A stretch of 39,946 nt of DNA. Origin: a virus. The notes beneath the pieces are model-generated. The model saw only the letters and a list, made by a program, of their open reading frames with translations, ran no database searches and was not told where the DNA came from. Made by a program: the position numbers and the translations under genes. The DNA lies in IMG/VR virus record IMGVR_UViG_3300033148_000901, positions 1 to 39,946 of that record. One strand, written 5' to 3'. Positions 8,216 through 17,486 of the stretch are shown here, piece after piece; within the stretch, counting starts at the first letter, position 1, and the number at the start of each line of letters is the position of its first letter.

Positions 8216-8644
8216 ATGTTAGAATTATTACCTCTTATCGGAGGAGGCATCTTTGGAGCTGTAGTTAAACTCTTTAGCATGAGTATGCAGAATAAAGCAG
8301 ATCTTCATAAACAGACTATGGAAGCTTTCTCAGCAAGGGATAAACAAGTACAACACCTCAATGAAACAGCTTCTACTAATAAGGGTTTCTCTTTTACCAG
8401 AAGAGTTATTGCATTAGCTATTACATCAATTATAGTAGTTATAGCTTTAGTACCTTATTCAGATGGTATAAACGTAATGACAGAGGTTACTACTGGTAGT
8501 TCTTATCTGTTTGGTCTGGTTGATACAAGAGAGACACAAGAAGTTTGGCATACATTGAAGGGATTAGTTGTCCTACCAGTTGTATCATCAAGTTTTCAAG
8601 CAATAGTTGGAGCATATTTTGGAGCTTCAATAGCTAGTAAATAA
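8216..8644 (+). CDS. Putative holin (3-TM type)
   Basis: A 142-aa membrane protein with an N-terminal hydrophobic segment (about 2-18), a charged helix with a QNKADLHKQTMEAFSARDKQ pattern, a central membrane segment (about 63-82, VIALAITSIIVVIALVPY) and a C-terminal one (about 112-138). The amphipathic linker between hydrophobic segments recalls the three-TM holin family of marine and enteric phages. It starts one base after the preceding membrane gene. A hairpin pair follows its stop. Holin is the best guess; a structural membrane-associated role cannot be excluded. Confidence 0.5.
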   Translation: MLELLPLIGGGIFGAVVKLFSMSMQNKADLHKQTMEAFSARDKQVQHLNETASTNKGFSFTRRVIALAITSIIVVIALVPYSDGINVMTEVTTGSSYLFGLVDTRETQEVWHTLKGLVVLPVVSSSFQAIVGAYFGASIASK

Positions 8645-8648
8645 GCAT

Positions 8649-8716
8649 GGTTAAGGGAAACCTTAGCCTAGCTATCAAACATCTATTTAAGAGAGGCTGA
8701 CATCGATCCTCAGCTT
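8649..8716 (+). other. Pair of intergenic hairpins after the holin-like gene
   Basis: Stem 1 is GGTTAAGG (8649-8656) with CCTTAGCC (8661-8668), one G-T pair and a GAAA tetraloop. Stem 2 is AGGCTGA (8694-8700) with TCAGCTT (8710-8716), one G-T pair and a 9-nt loop. No T-run follows either stem. The GNRA loop suggests a stable RNA fold that may separate the lysis genes from the internal virion genes by RNA processing or partial termination. Confidence 0.55.
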
Positions 8717-8756
8717 GTTATAAGTAGATAAATAAATACAGGAATAGGAGAATAAC

Positions 8757-9239
8757 ATGGCATTACCTTTATTAATGGGTGGATTAAGTTTAGTTAGTTC
8801 AATAGGTGGAAACCTTACAGCTAGTCAGAACGCTAAGACACAGGCTAAGATAGCTTACAATAACATGAATATAAAAGTTAACAATCTTAAAGAAACAGCA
8901 GATGAGCTTAATAAGCAAACTGGTTTAGAACTTACTAATGCTAAGTTTGATGAGATGAAAGCCTTATCTTCTGTAACCGGGCATCAAGCTGATTCTGGAG
9001 TAGTTGGAGCAACTTCTCAGAGAATATCTCAGAGTGTTGAGATAAAAGGTATGAAGTTCAGAAACCAGATTAAACAGAGAGCAGAAGCTAATACAGTAAA
9101 AGTACAAACAGATATGAAGAACGCTACTGATGCCTATGCTTCTGAAATGGTAGGGATAGCAGTTAACTATGAGAACAATACTGACTCAGGTTTCGGAATG
9201 TTGGCTAAAGCTGGTACAGCATATTATGGAGCAGTTTAA
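8757..9239 (+). CDS. Internal virion protein A (T7 gp14-like)
   Basis: A 160-aa protein, compared with 196 aa for T7 gp14, the ejected protein that forms the outer-membrane part of the DNA channel. The Gly/Ser-rich N-terminal hydrophobic segment (MGGLSLVSSIGGNLTASQNA) is followed by long helices with the family pattern 'K.....Q.G......AR.......V...DSGVVG.T..R', here QADSGVVGATSQRISQS at about 78-94. It is followed after 10 bases by the two large internal proteins, the same order as gp14-gp15-gp16. Confidence 0.82.
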   Translation: MALPLLMGGLSLVSSIGGNLTASQNAKTQAKIAYNNMNIKVNNLKETADELNKQTGLELTNAKFDEMKALSSVTGHQADSGVVGATSQRISQSVEIKGMKFRNQIKQRAEANTVKVQTDMKNATDAYASEMVGIAVNYENNTDSGFGMLAKAGTAYYGAV

Positions 9240-9249
9240 AGGAGAATAA

Positions 9250-12069
9250 ATGACAGATTTTGGATATACACCTGAGATAGGACAAGCACAGACGTTTACA
9301 CCTAACGTACAAGTTAAGAGTAAGTTGGCTGGACTGGCTGGAGATTTAAGTAACCTTCTTACAGCTAAGGCACAGGCTGATGTTAGAGTAGCTAAACGTG
9401 AGAAAGTTTATTTAGATGATGTAGCTAAAGAGAATTATAATGATGCTCAGTCTACTATCATGGACTTACAAGATACTATGTATGAACAGTATAACTCTAC
9501 ATCTGATCCGGAGAAGAGAAACCAGTTCGTACAAGAGTTTGAGGACAATGCTACTAAGGTAGGCGGTTATTATAATATTGAGGGTGATGAATTACTAAAG
9601 TTTACAAAAGGGTATAAGACCACTACTAATAAACTAAGACTCTATAACTCTAATGTACTAGGTAAAGTAAACGATACTATCAACACTGAGAAAGCAACGG
9701 TAGCAGACTTCGCTACTATGGATGTTATCAATACTAAGGATATGGACACAACAGCTCTAAAGAATAATAGAGAGTATCTTGTTAAGACTAAGTTTGGTGG
9801 AGACACTGCAAAGTATTTTAACTCTAAGTTCTCAGACTATGGAGTAAAGGTTAAAGAAGCTATAGCTGGAGCAACTTCCCCGGAAGAGATCACTACACTT
9901 TTAGATAACCTTGATATATTTGCTGAGAAGATCGGTGATAAGGTATCTGTAAATAATAAAGACGCTACAACAGATAGTACGATGTATAACGAGTATCATA
10001 AACTCAGACAACACCTATTAGAGAAACAATCAGCAGAAGTTACTAAGTTGAAGAGTTCTTTAAATGTTCACAGAAAAGGTAATAATAAAAAGTCCTTTAT
10101 GGAAACAGTTGAGAGAATAGATAAGAATAACGGGTATGAGAATCCTGACCTAAAACAATCTACTATTGACTCTTGGAAAACTGGACAGTCTAAGGCTAAC
10201 ATAGCTAAGATCAATGCTATGAAGAAGTCTCCTGATTTTGTAAATGGTTATGCTGATCCTAAAGTAGTTGAGACAACTTATAAAGCACATGGTGGAACTG
10301 ATGAAGCCTTTGTTGCAGACTACAAAGCTAAACATTCTTTTACTCAGAACTATTTAGTTAGTCCTATCAATAGTGAACTATCATCTAACCCTAAACAAGC
10401 TAAAGTAGTTGCAGAAGATCTTGTTAAGAAACTAATCCTTTCCGGAGATGTTGGTACAGCAGTAGACTACGCTAGTAAAACTGGTGTTGGAGGAGTTCTC
10501 TCATCTTTTGCTAGTTCAGCTATGGGAGAGAATGATCCTGAGATACTGACACAAAATGTTGGTAAACTTATGGAAGGCTATAATAGAAACATGAGCACTA
10601 TGGGTAAGAACATGACACCAGAGGCTAAATCATCTATGTTATTCTACAGCTATCAGATGCGTAGTGGTAAACCTCTTACTGAGGCTCATATAGCTAGAGT
10701 TGTAAAAGGTAACGAAGAAGGTATTACACCTAAAGGTAGTAAAGAGTTTAATGATGAGTTTGCTGGAAAGCATAACTATGCTGAAAACCTAGCTCTCTAT
10801 TCTGCTCTTGTTAAGTACCAAGTTCCTCCAGAGGTTGCTATGGAATTTATTTCAGCAGACTCAGAAGCTCATATAGTTAATGTAAGTACCGGGATCTTTT
10901 CTAGTATGCCAGTTGATATGAAACACTCTCCTAAAGGTGTTAGCGAATATTCAGCAGACGAACTAGAAAAAGTATTGAGTCCTCTCATTGAAAGGGTAGA
11001 TGCTTTAGATATTGAAGGAGATAAGAAGTTAGTTTTTGATCCTTCTATAAACGGTTTCAGACTTCATATTAATGAAATTCCTATGGATGCTACTACTATG
11101 AATGTAGATGATCTAATAGCTCTACAACAGAAGGAAGTACTACTAGAAGAAAAAAGCCCTTGGAATATTACAGTTAGAAAAGCTTCTGATATATGGGATG
11201 GATTTATGGGAACAGTAGGAGAAACTTTTAGAGATACTATGGACAACATAGAAGAACTCGAAAAAGAATATCGAAAAGAACAGAATTATGAAGGAGTTAT
11301 GAGACTTACTACTAATAAAGCTATGAAGGCTGAGGAGGTATATAAAGCTCCAGAATATCCTAAAGTTGTCTTTGATAACGCTCTAAAGGAAGTAACAAAT
11401 CTATTTATAAAAGGAGAACTGAATGAGTATACTAGTTATCTTAATGATAGTTTTGCACCGATACTAGCAGAGCCTTTGACTGTTAGTACAGATGGTAAAG
11501 TGATAGTAGATAAGAAACCTATTGCTGTTACCAATCCAGAAGGAAGAAAAGAGTTACAGAAAGTTATTACAGAAAAGATAACTCCTCTAACAGAGAAAGA
11601 AGTTACTAAAAAGAAAAATATACCACGAAAATATACAGTTAAAACTAAAGATGATTTTGTTAGACAAGTTAAACCAGAAGCAGAACGAGTAGCTAAGAAG
11701 TTAGGTAAGTTTATACAAGCTGATTGGTTAGTTAATATGTGGAGACATGAGACTGGTAATGGGAGCAGTAAGGTAACTAAGAGCACATTCAACTTAGGTA
11801 ATATAAAAGCCCAAAAAGGGTATAAAGGTGCTAAGTATAATGCTGGTAAAGTATGGGAGATGAAGAATGGTAAAAACATTAAAGAACAATCCTACTTTAG
11901 AAAATATAATAACTTTACAGAATCAGCAGATGATTACATTAGTTTCTTAATGACTAAAAGATATGCTAAGGTTAGAACAGCTAGAACAAAACTAGAGTTC
12001 TACACTGAATTAAGCAAAGCTGGTTATGCTACTGACGTTAATTATGTAAAGAGTTTAATGAGATACTAA
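9250..12069 (+). CDS. Internal virion protein with C-terminal glucosaminidase (gp15-like)
   Basis: This 939-aa protein is in the T7 gp15 position (747 aa) and has a long helical body. It ends with a muralytic domain from about residue 795: WRHETGNGSS with probable catalytic Glu834, then FNLGNIKA and GYATDVNYVKSLM. This is the FlgJ-type N-acetylglucosaminidase signature. In T7 the wall-cutting domain is instead a lytic transglycosylase at the N-terminus of gp16. The domain here should open the cell wall during DNA ejection. The ribosome site is AAAGGAG, 10 bases after the previous stop. Confidence 0.87.
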   Translation: MTDFGYTPEIGQAQTFTPNVQVKSKLAGLAGDLSNLLTAKAQADVRVAKREKVYLDDVAKENYNDAQSTIMDLQDTMYEQYNSTSDPEKRNQFVQEFEDNATKVGGYYNIEGDELLKFTKGYKTTTNKLRLYNSNVLGKVNDTINTEKATVADFATMDVINTKDMDTTALKNNREYLVKTKFGGDTAKYFNSKFSDYGVKVKEAIAGATSPEEITTLLDNLDIFAEKIGDKVSVNNKDATTDSTMYNEYHKLRQHLLEKQSAEVTKLKSSLNVHRKGNNKKSFMETVERIDKNNGYENPDLKQSTIDSWKTGQSKANIAKINAMKKSPDFVNGYADPKVVETTYKAHGGTDEAFVADYKAKHSFTQNYLVSPINSELSSNPKQAKVVAEDLVKKLILSGDVGTAVDYASKTGVGGVLSSFASSAMGENDPEILTQNVGKLMEGYNRNMSTMGKNMTPEAKSSMLFYSYQMRSGKPLTEAHIARVVKGNEEGITPKGSKEFNDEFAGKHNYAENLALYSALVKYQVPPEVAMEFISADSEAHIVNVSTGIFSSMPVDMKHSPKGVSEYSADELEKVLSPLIERVDALDIEGDKKLVFDPSINGFRLHINEIPMDATTMNVDDLIALQQKEVLLEEKSPWNITVRKASDIWDGFMGTVGETFRDTMDNIEELEKEYRKEQNYEGVMRLTTNKAMKAEEVYKAPEYPKVVFDNALKEVTNLFIKGELNEYTSYLNDSFAPILAEPLTVSTDGKVIVDKKPIAVTNPEGRKELQKVITEKITPLTEKEVTKKKNIPRKYTVKTKDDFVRQVKPEAERVAKKLGKFIQADWLVNMWRHETGNGSSKVTKSTFNLGNIKAQKGYKGAKYNAGKVWEMKNGKNIKEQSYFRKYNNFTESADDYISFLMTKRYAKVRTARTKLEFYTELSKAGYATDVNYVKSLMRY

Positions 12070-12085
12070 AATAAAAGGAGAATAA

Positions 12086-15000
12086 ATGGCAGAAGTAATA
12101 GAAGAAGAAAACTTATGGGAAGGGTTCGAGAAGGTTGAAGAAAAGTATGCTGAACCTGACCGATTTGAGGAAGATTTTAGCGAAGATCTTGCTTCTGCCT
12201 TTAGACTCACAGCTAACGGAGCTTGGTTATTTGCTGATGAGAAATATCAGATACCGGGTAATGATGTAGACGAAGGGTTTAATCACAACAATCCTTCTAC
12301 TCAGGAACTATATAAAGAATATGGTGTTAATGAGATCAAACAAACTGACTTCTATTCTAGTGTAAATGAGCCACATCTAGTAGCTAGGTTAGAAAGATAT
12401 AAGAAGAATGGTGAAGATAAGGCTAGACTAGATGAAGAACAGCCCATAGCACAATATCCTTTGATGATGGCTACTTCTTTAGCTGATGTACCTTCTATGG
12501 TAGCTATGCCACTAGGTTTTAAAATGCTTGGTGGGATCAAGATGCTTAAGGATGCTACCAGAGTCAATAACTCTATCAAGACAGCTACTACTGTAACCAT
12601 TTCTAATACAGCGAGTGAATACCTTATCCAATCAGGCACAGACAGCGTTGATACCGATAGTTTACAAGCAGTTGCTCTAATGTCTGGGATCATTGGTGGA
12701 GGATTAGGCTCACTTTTACCTAGTGTTAGAAGTGAACCTAAGTTTGCTGATGCTGATGGTCTAACACCATTTGATAAAGTTAACAAAGAACTTAACGGAT
12801 TAGGAGCTACTACAGAGAAAGACCTACAGTTTCATGCAGATATGTTAAATGGTACAGCAGACTTTGCTCATATCGAAGATGGTTTTCATGGACGTATAGA
12901 AAGTTTTGCTGGTAAGTTTGTCTGGAGTCCAATAGCTAAGTTAATGAAAAGTAGAAACCCCGTTGCTGTAGGTGTTGGTAATGCTTCTGAACATAGTCCT
13001 CTAGCGTTAACTACCGGAGGTGCTATACAGACTGGATCACCTATTAAAGCTACTAATACTAAGATGAACCTTAACGGACTCTACAGTAAGTTTATGAGAA
13101 CTACTGGAGAACATTTTAAGAAAGCTCAACAAGTTAATCCTGAACTAGGTTTACCTCAGTACATGAAAGGTATCGGTGATGAATATCGCTTACGTCTTAA
13201 AGATATTGAAGATCAAGCTGTAGGAAAGTATGCTGAGATTGATGGAAATGCTGAGAGAATGGTTTCAGAATTTCATGAGAATGTTGGTCAGAATCTACCT
13301 ACTAAGACATTGAAGGAAGTTGATCCTGTAACTAATAAGAAGCAAGTAGTTCTCGATGAAGATGCTATTGAAGAAGCTCTTATCAACTCTTATTCTAAGA
13401 CCGTTGAGGAAGCTCTACCTATACCAGATCATGTTAAACCAGTTAGAGATTTCTATGACCAATATCAGAAGTTCGGAGAAACTATAGAACACTCTAGCTT
13501 TACTGGTCGTAATGGTAAAAACTACATGAGTAGAATGTTTGACAAAGAGTATATTGAATCTTTAGGCTTAGAGAGAGCTTCTCGTAAACTATATGATTCT
13601 ATGATGTCTAATTCAAGGAATAAACTAACTATTAGCCAGATGCTTAAACGTGGTGCTAAAGATGCAGACATAGAAGCAGAGTTTATGAAAACTGCTGAGG
13701 AAGCTATTAAGAAGATCATGGACTCTACTATTTTTGTAGACCTTGACTTTAAATCAGCTAGTCAGTTAACTGCTTCCAGTGCATTGAAGAAACGTAGGTT
13801 ACATATTGACGAAGAGTTAGCTGGTGATCTACTTATTAGAGATGCCGGGAACATAGCAGAAACCTATAACCATAAAATATCTGGTAAACTTGCTATCAAG
13901 AAACATTTAAACATTGAGACAGCAGATGATATAGCTAAACTTGATGAAAAGATTAAAGAGAAGGGCAGAGAGTTAGGACACTCTTCTGAGGAGATCGTTA
14001 AAGACTTAAAGAATGTTAAGATCTTATTAGACTCTCTGAATAATACAAGAGGTTTAGCAACTGATCCTAACTCATGGTTGGAAACATTCTCTCGTAGATT
14101 TCAAAAATTTAACTATGTCACCCTTGGTGGAGAGTTTGCAATTAATACTATCGGTGAAATAGGTAATGCTGTAGGAACAAATGGTCTAAAGGTATTCAAA
14201 CACTTTGTACCAGCTATGCAAGAAACTATGGCTATGTATAAGAAGAAACCTTTGAAGAATACTACTAATGATCTATTAGGTATGGGATTGATTGAGCAGA
14301 TTTACAGAAGTAATAGAGTACAGCGTTATGATGCTCTTGATACTATCCATTCCAAAGGTAAGGCTGATGCTATCCTAGATAAAATGACTAATATGGAGTC
14401 AGACCTTTCCGGACTAAACTATGTGACCACTGCCTTAGAGATGATGGTACACTCTTCTACTGTTAATGATCTATCTGAATTAGCTAGTAAAGCTTCTCTT
14501 ACAAGAGCACAGCAGAAGAGATTATCACGACTAGGACTCACATCAGAGGACTTAGCATACTTTAAGAAGGTCAATAAGATAGAGTACGAGAACGGTTTCC
14601 TAGTTAATTATAACTTTGATCAATGGGGTGACTTAGCTTTCGTAGATAAAATTCGAGCAGTTGTTCAGAATAATGTTAATGAAGCTGTACTACAAGGTGA
14701 TATATCTAGGCTACCAGCTTTCGCAAGTACCGGAAACCCTTTAGCTAAATTAGCACTCCAATTTATGAGATTCCCTATTCAAGCACATGAGTCAATATTC
14801 TTGAAAACTTTAGATGAGTTCGATACTCGTAAAGCTGTAGGTCTTTTAACTACTGTAGGAGTAATGGGATCATTCTATTCACTCAGAGAAGAAGCCTTGG
14901 TTCAAGCCGGGTTCATGAAAGAAGAGAATAAGAAGTATACTTGGGATGATGAAGGTTTTGCAAACATGGCTCATAAGCTAGGTACAAAAGTTCCTCAACT

Positions 15001-15256
15001 AGGTGTAGGCTTCACAGTCGCAGAGATGGGTAATAAACTATTCAATGCTAATGCCGATACCTACGGAGAAGATCCGGTGTCTACCTTTAGTGGATTAGGT
15101 AAAAGAGTAAATGATGTAGTTAAGTTTGGTAAGGATATTCAAGATGGTGAGTTTACAGACACTAACCAGAGAGCCTTGAACTATTGGCTACCATTCTATA
15201 ATCTATTCTACCTAAAACCTATTACAGATATGATCATACAAGGAGAGACACGATGA
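12086..15256 (+). CDS. Internal virion protein (T7 gp16-like), no transglycosylase domain
   Basis: This 1056-aa protein is shorter than T7 gp16 (1318 aa) and in the same position. It matches the body of gp16: LMMATSLADVPSMVAMPLGF near residue 130, a hydrophobic glycine-rich stretch (LMSGIIGGGLGSLLP, about 197-211), and a C-terminal half ending with the YWLPFYNLFYLKPITDM region. The N-terminus is acidic and has no lysozyme motif, consistent with transfer of the muralytic activity to the preceding protein. It should form part of the ejectosome across the inner membrane. The stop overlaps the next start (ATGA). Confidence 0.85.
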   Translation: MAEVIEEENLWEGFEKVEEKYAEPDRFEEDFSEDLASAFRLTANGAWLFADEKYQIPGNDVDEGFNHNNPSTQELYKEYGVNEIKQTDFYSSVNEPHLVARLERYKKNGEDKARLDEEQPIAQYPLMMATSLADVPSMVAMPLGFKMLGGIKMLKDATRVNNSIKTATTVTISNTASEYLIQSGTDSVDTDSLQAVALMSGIIGGGLGSLLPSVRSEPKFADADGLTPFDKVNKELNGLGATTEKDLQFHADMLNGTADFAHIEDGFHGRIESFAGKFVWSPIAKLMKSRNPVAVGVGNASEHSPLALTTGGAIQTGSPIKATNTKMNLNGLYSKFMRTTGEHFKKAQQVNPELGLPQYMKGIGDEYRLRLKDIEDQAVGKYAEIDGNAERMVSEFHENVGQNLPTKTLKEVDPVTNKKQVVLDEDAIEEALINSYSKTVEEALPIPDHVKPVRDFYDQYQKFGETIEHSSFTGRNGKNYMSRMFDKEYIESLGLERASRKLYDSMMSNSRNKLTISQMLKRGAKDADIEAEFMKTAEEAIKKIMDSTIFVDLDFKSASQLTASSALKKRRLHIDEELAGDLLIRDAGNIAETYNHKISGKLAIKKHLNIETADDIAKLDEKIKEKGRELGHSSEEIVKDLKNVKILLDSLNNTRGLATDPNSWLETFSRRFQKFNYVTLGGEFAINTIGEIGNAVGTNGLKVFKHFVPAMQETMAMYKKKPLKNTTNDLLGMGLIEQIYRSNRVQRYDALDTIHSKGKADAILDKMTNMESDLSGLNYVTTALEMMVHSSTVNDLSELASKASLTRAQQKRLSRLGLTSEDLAYFKKVNKIEYENGFLVNYNFDQWGDLAFVDKIRAVVQNNVNEAVLQGDISRLPAFASTGNPLAKLALQFMRFPIQAHESIFLKTLDEFDTRKAVGLLTTVGVMGSFYSLREEALVQAGFMKEENKKYTWDDEGFANMAHKLGTKVPQLGVGFTVAEMGNKLFNANADTYGEDPVSTFSGLGKRVNDVVKFGKDIQDGEFTDTNQRALNYWLPFYNLFYLKPITDMIIQGETR

Positions 15257-15588
15257 TAGAAGTCTTAAATAAGAAAGCCTCTACTGCTATATTGGATAAC
15301 CTCCATAATGTTGTAGCTGATGTCATAAGTACAGAACTTAAAAGGCAACAACTAGGTATTATCACTGACTTAACTGGTGAGGAGAAAGACGTAGAAGCTG
15401 TAGGGGTAGATGTAAAACTACTCTCTGTAGCTATTAAGTTTCTCAAAGATAACGATGTTACAGCAGAAATATTAGAGAGCGATAAGATACGTTCCCTCTC
15501 TGAGAACATTAAAGAGATTGCTAATAAAGAAAATGACTTTAAAGAAATATCAGTAGATGATATGATAGCAATCGCAGAACGACAGTAG
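15253..15588 (+). CDS. terS: Terminase small subunit (T7 gp18-like)
   Basis: A 111-aa protein that starts within the stop of the preceding gene (ATGA). The N-terminal helices (AILDNLHNVVADVISTELKR) and the motif VDVKLLSVAIKFLKDNDVT at about 55-73 resemble the gp18 family segment 'DL.....FLK.N.I'. It recognises phage DNA and regulates packaging by the large subunit encoded next. The gap to terL is 91 bases and holds a hairpin. Confidence 0.8.
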   Translation: MIEVLNKKASTAILDNLHNVVADVISTELKRQQLGIITDLTGEEKDVEAVGVDVKLLSVAIKFLKDNDVTAEILESDKIRSLSENIKEIANKENDFKEISVDDMIAIAERQ

Positions 15589-15603
15589 AGAGCATTTATA
15601 GAG

Positions 15604-15637
15604 CTTCCCGACTCATTTGTCGAAGGAGTTCTTTTAA
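15604..15637 (+). terminator. Weak hairpin with T-run between terS and terL
   Basis: CTTC and GAC (15604-15612, with a CC bulge) pair with GTC and GAAG downstream (about 15619-15625), and GAGTTCTTTT follows. The layout is like an intrinsic terminator, but the stem is short and bulged. It could attenuate terL relative to the structural genes. Confidence 0.35.
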
Positions 15638-15679
15638 GGGCTTACAATCCACGCTAGAGGCATTTAAAGGAGATATATA

Positions 15680-17485
15680 GTGCAAACGATTATGAAAGAA
15701 TTAAATAGTGAGAAAGAACAGTTACGATTAGGTCTTTTAGCTATGGAAGAAGCTATTAAAGGTTCTAACCCAGAGCAGATGTCACAAGGTGAGATACAAG
15801 GTTGTATACAAGATTTCAGAGTATTCCTTATGCACCTCTGGAAGCACTTAAGACTACCACCTCCAACTCGTATGCAACTCTATATTGCTGACTTCTTACA
15901 ACAAGGTCACAAAAGATCTCAACTAGAGGCTCTAAGGGGTATTGGTAAGACATGGATCACCGGAGGCTTTGTATCTTGGAGACTCTTAAGAAACCCTAAT
16001 GAAAAGGTTCTCATTGTCTCTCAATCCGGTGCTCACTCAGAAGCTATTGCTATTTTTATTAAGAAGCTTATCCATACTATGCCTATACTACAACATCTAA
16101 AAGCTAGAAGTAATCAGAAAGATGCTACAGTTGCTTTTGATGTTGATGGCTGTGAGGTTACAGTACAACCTGCTGTTAAAGCATTAGGGATTACATCTGC
16201 TTTACAAGGTAACAGAGCTACTTTGCTTATCTCAGATGATGTTGAAGGACAGCAAAACAGTGCTACAGAGGTTAGGAGAGTACAATTACTAAATGCTGTA
16301 GCAGAATATGAAGCTATTCTACAAACTGATGAGGGAAGTCAGATACTTGTGTTAGGTACACCTCAATCTAGTGAATCTATTTACAATGGTCTTAGAGATA
16401 AAGGCTATATTACTAGGATATTCCCAGCTAGATACCCGGAAAAGGTAGATAACTATGAGGGATGTTTAGCAGAGTACCTCTTAGAAGATATGGTTAAAGA
16501 TCCTTCATTGGTTAATACACCTTGTGATAGTAGATTTACAGATGAAGATCTTATGCAAAGAGAGTTATCCTATGGTTTATCAGGGTTTAAGCTACAGTTT
16601 ATGCTTGATACTACCCTTAGTGACTCTGAGAAGTACCCTCTTAAGACTAGTGATCTAATAGTTACAGACCTAGAACCTACTCTAGCACCTTCTAATATTA
16701 GTTGGACAAGTTCTCCAGAAACTATTATACAAGATATACCTAATATTGGCTTCACTGGTGACAGACTCCATAGACCGGGTGTAGTAAGTTTAGAGTCAGT
16801 TCCTTACGAAGGTTCAATACTTGCTATCGATCCATCTGGTAGAGGTAGTGATGAGACTGGTGGAGCAGTTGTTAATCATTTACATGGAAAGGTCTTTGTA
16901 CCTTGGTGTGGTAGTTGGGATGGTGGTTATGAACCAGACACCCTAATAGCTATGGCTGAAACAGCTAAGAAGTACCAAGTTCATACAGTGGTTGTGGAAG
17001 ATAACTTTGGTGATGGTATGTTTGCTAGGCTGTTAGCACCAGTTATGAACGCTATCTATCCATGTACTATTGAAGATTCTCATAGTAGTGGTCAGAAAGA
17101 GAGAAGGATCATTGATACATTAGAACCATTGATGAACCAACACAGACTAGTTATGGACTATAGTAACCTATCTACAGATGTTAGGAAAGCACTATCAGAG
17201 AACACTAGTAGAACATTACCATACTCCTTACTATTCCAACTAACTCATATAACCAAGGATAGAAACAGTCTTACACATGATGATAGGCTAGATGCCCTAA
17301 CCATTGGTGTACAGTATTGGAATGAGAAGAATATCCTTAAACAAGATAGTAACCTAGCAGTAGCTATGTATGAGAAGAAGCAAGTAGAAGATGAGTTGAA
17401 GAGAAGGGCTACATTGTTTAAGAAAGCTAATAGAGTAAATACTAGACCTAGAGGAGCTATAGGAATTATGAAATCCTTTAGATAA
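15680..17485 (+). CDS. terL: Terminase large subunit (T7 gp19-like)
   Basis: At 601 residues it is near T7 gp19 (586 aa). It is the packaging motor ATPase and nuclease. The Walker A-type motif RGIGKT is at 86-91, Walker B LLISDD ends at D186-D187, and the C-terminal RNase H-like nuclease has AIDPSGRG with D384. A later acidic site includes THDDRLDAL near 533-541. The start is GTG at 15680: AAAGGAG lies 8 bases upstream, whereas the ATG at 15692 would be too far from it. It is the last late gene before the 1.1-kb non-coding region. Confidence 0.95.
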   Translation: MQTIMKELNSEKEQLRLGLLAMEEAIKGSNPEQMSQGEIQGCIQDFRVFLMHLWKHLRLPPPTRMQLYIADFLQQGHKRSQLEALRGIGKTWITGGFVSWRLLRNPNEKVLIVSQSGAHSEAIAIFIKKLIHTMPILQHLKARSNQKDATVAFDVDGCEVTVQPAVKALGITSALQGNRATLLISDDVEGQQNSATEVRRVQLLNAVAEYEAILQTDEGSQILVLGTPQSSESIYNGLRDKGYITRIFPARYPEKVDNYEGCLAEYLLEDMVKDPSLVNTPCDSRFTDEDLMQRELSYGLSGFKLQFMLDTTLSDSEKYPLKTSDLIVTDLEPTLAPSNISWTSSPETIIQDIPNIGFTGDRLHRPGVVSLESVPYEGSILAIDPSGRGSDETGGAVVNHLHGKVFVPWCGSWDGGYEPDTLIAMAETAKKYQVHTVVVEDNFGDGMFARLLAPVMNAIYPCTIEDSHSSGQKERRIIDTLEPLMNQHRLVMDYSNLSTDVRKALSENTSRTLPYSLLFQLTHITKDRNSLTHDDRLDALTIGVQYWNEKNILKQDSNLAVAMYEKKQVEDELKRRATLFKKANRVNTRPRGAIGIMKSFR

Positions 17486-17486
17486 A

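Noticed and set aside
8641-8725. Possible tRNA after the holin-like gene
   Set aside because: The second hairpin is the right size for a T-arm, but there is no matching acceptor stem, D-arm or T-loop motif.
11436-11879. 147-codon minus-strand open frame inside the glucosaminidase-bearing gene
   Set aside because: It is a shadow of a confidently assigned gene. All convincing genes are on the + strand, and it has no ribosome site or neighbours.
12352-12786. 144-codon minus-strand open frame within the gp16-like gene
   Set aside because: Shadow of the coding strand; its hydrophobic translation comes from complementing Asn/Lys/Glu-rich codons.
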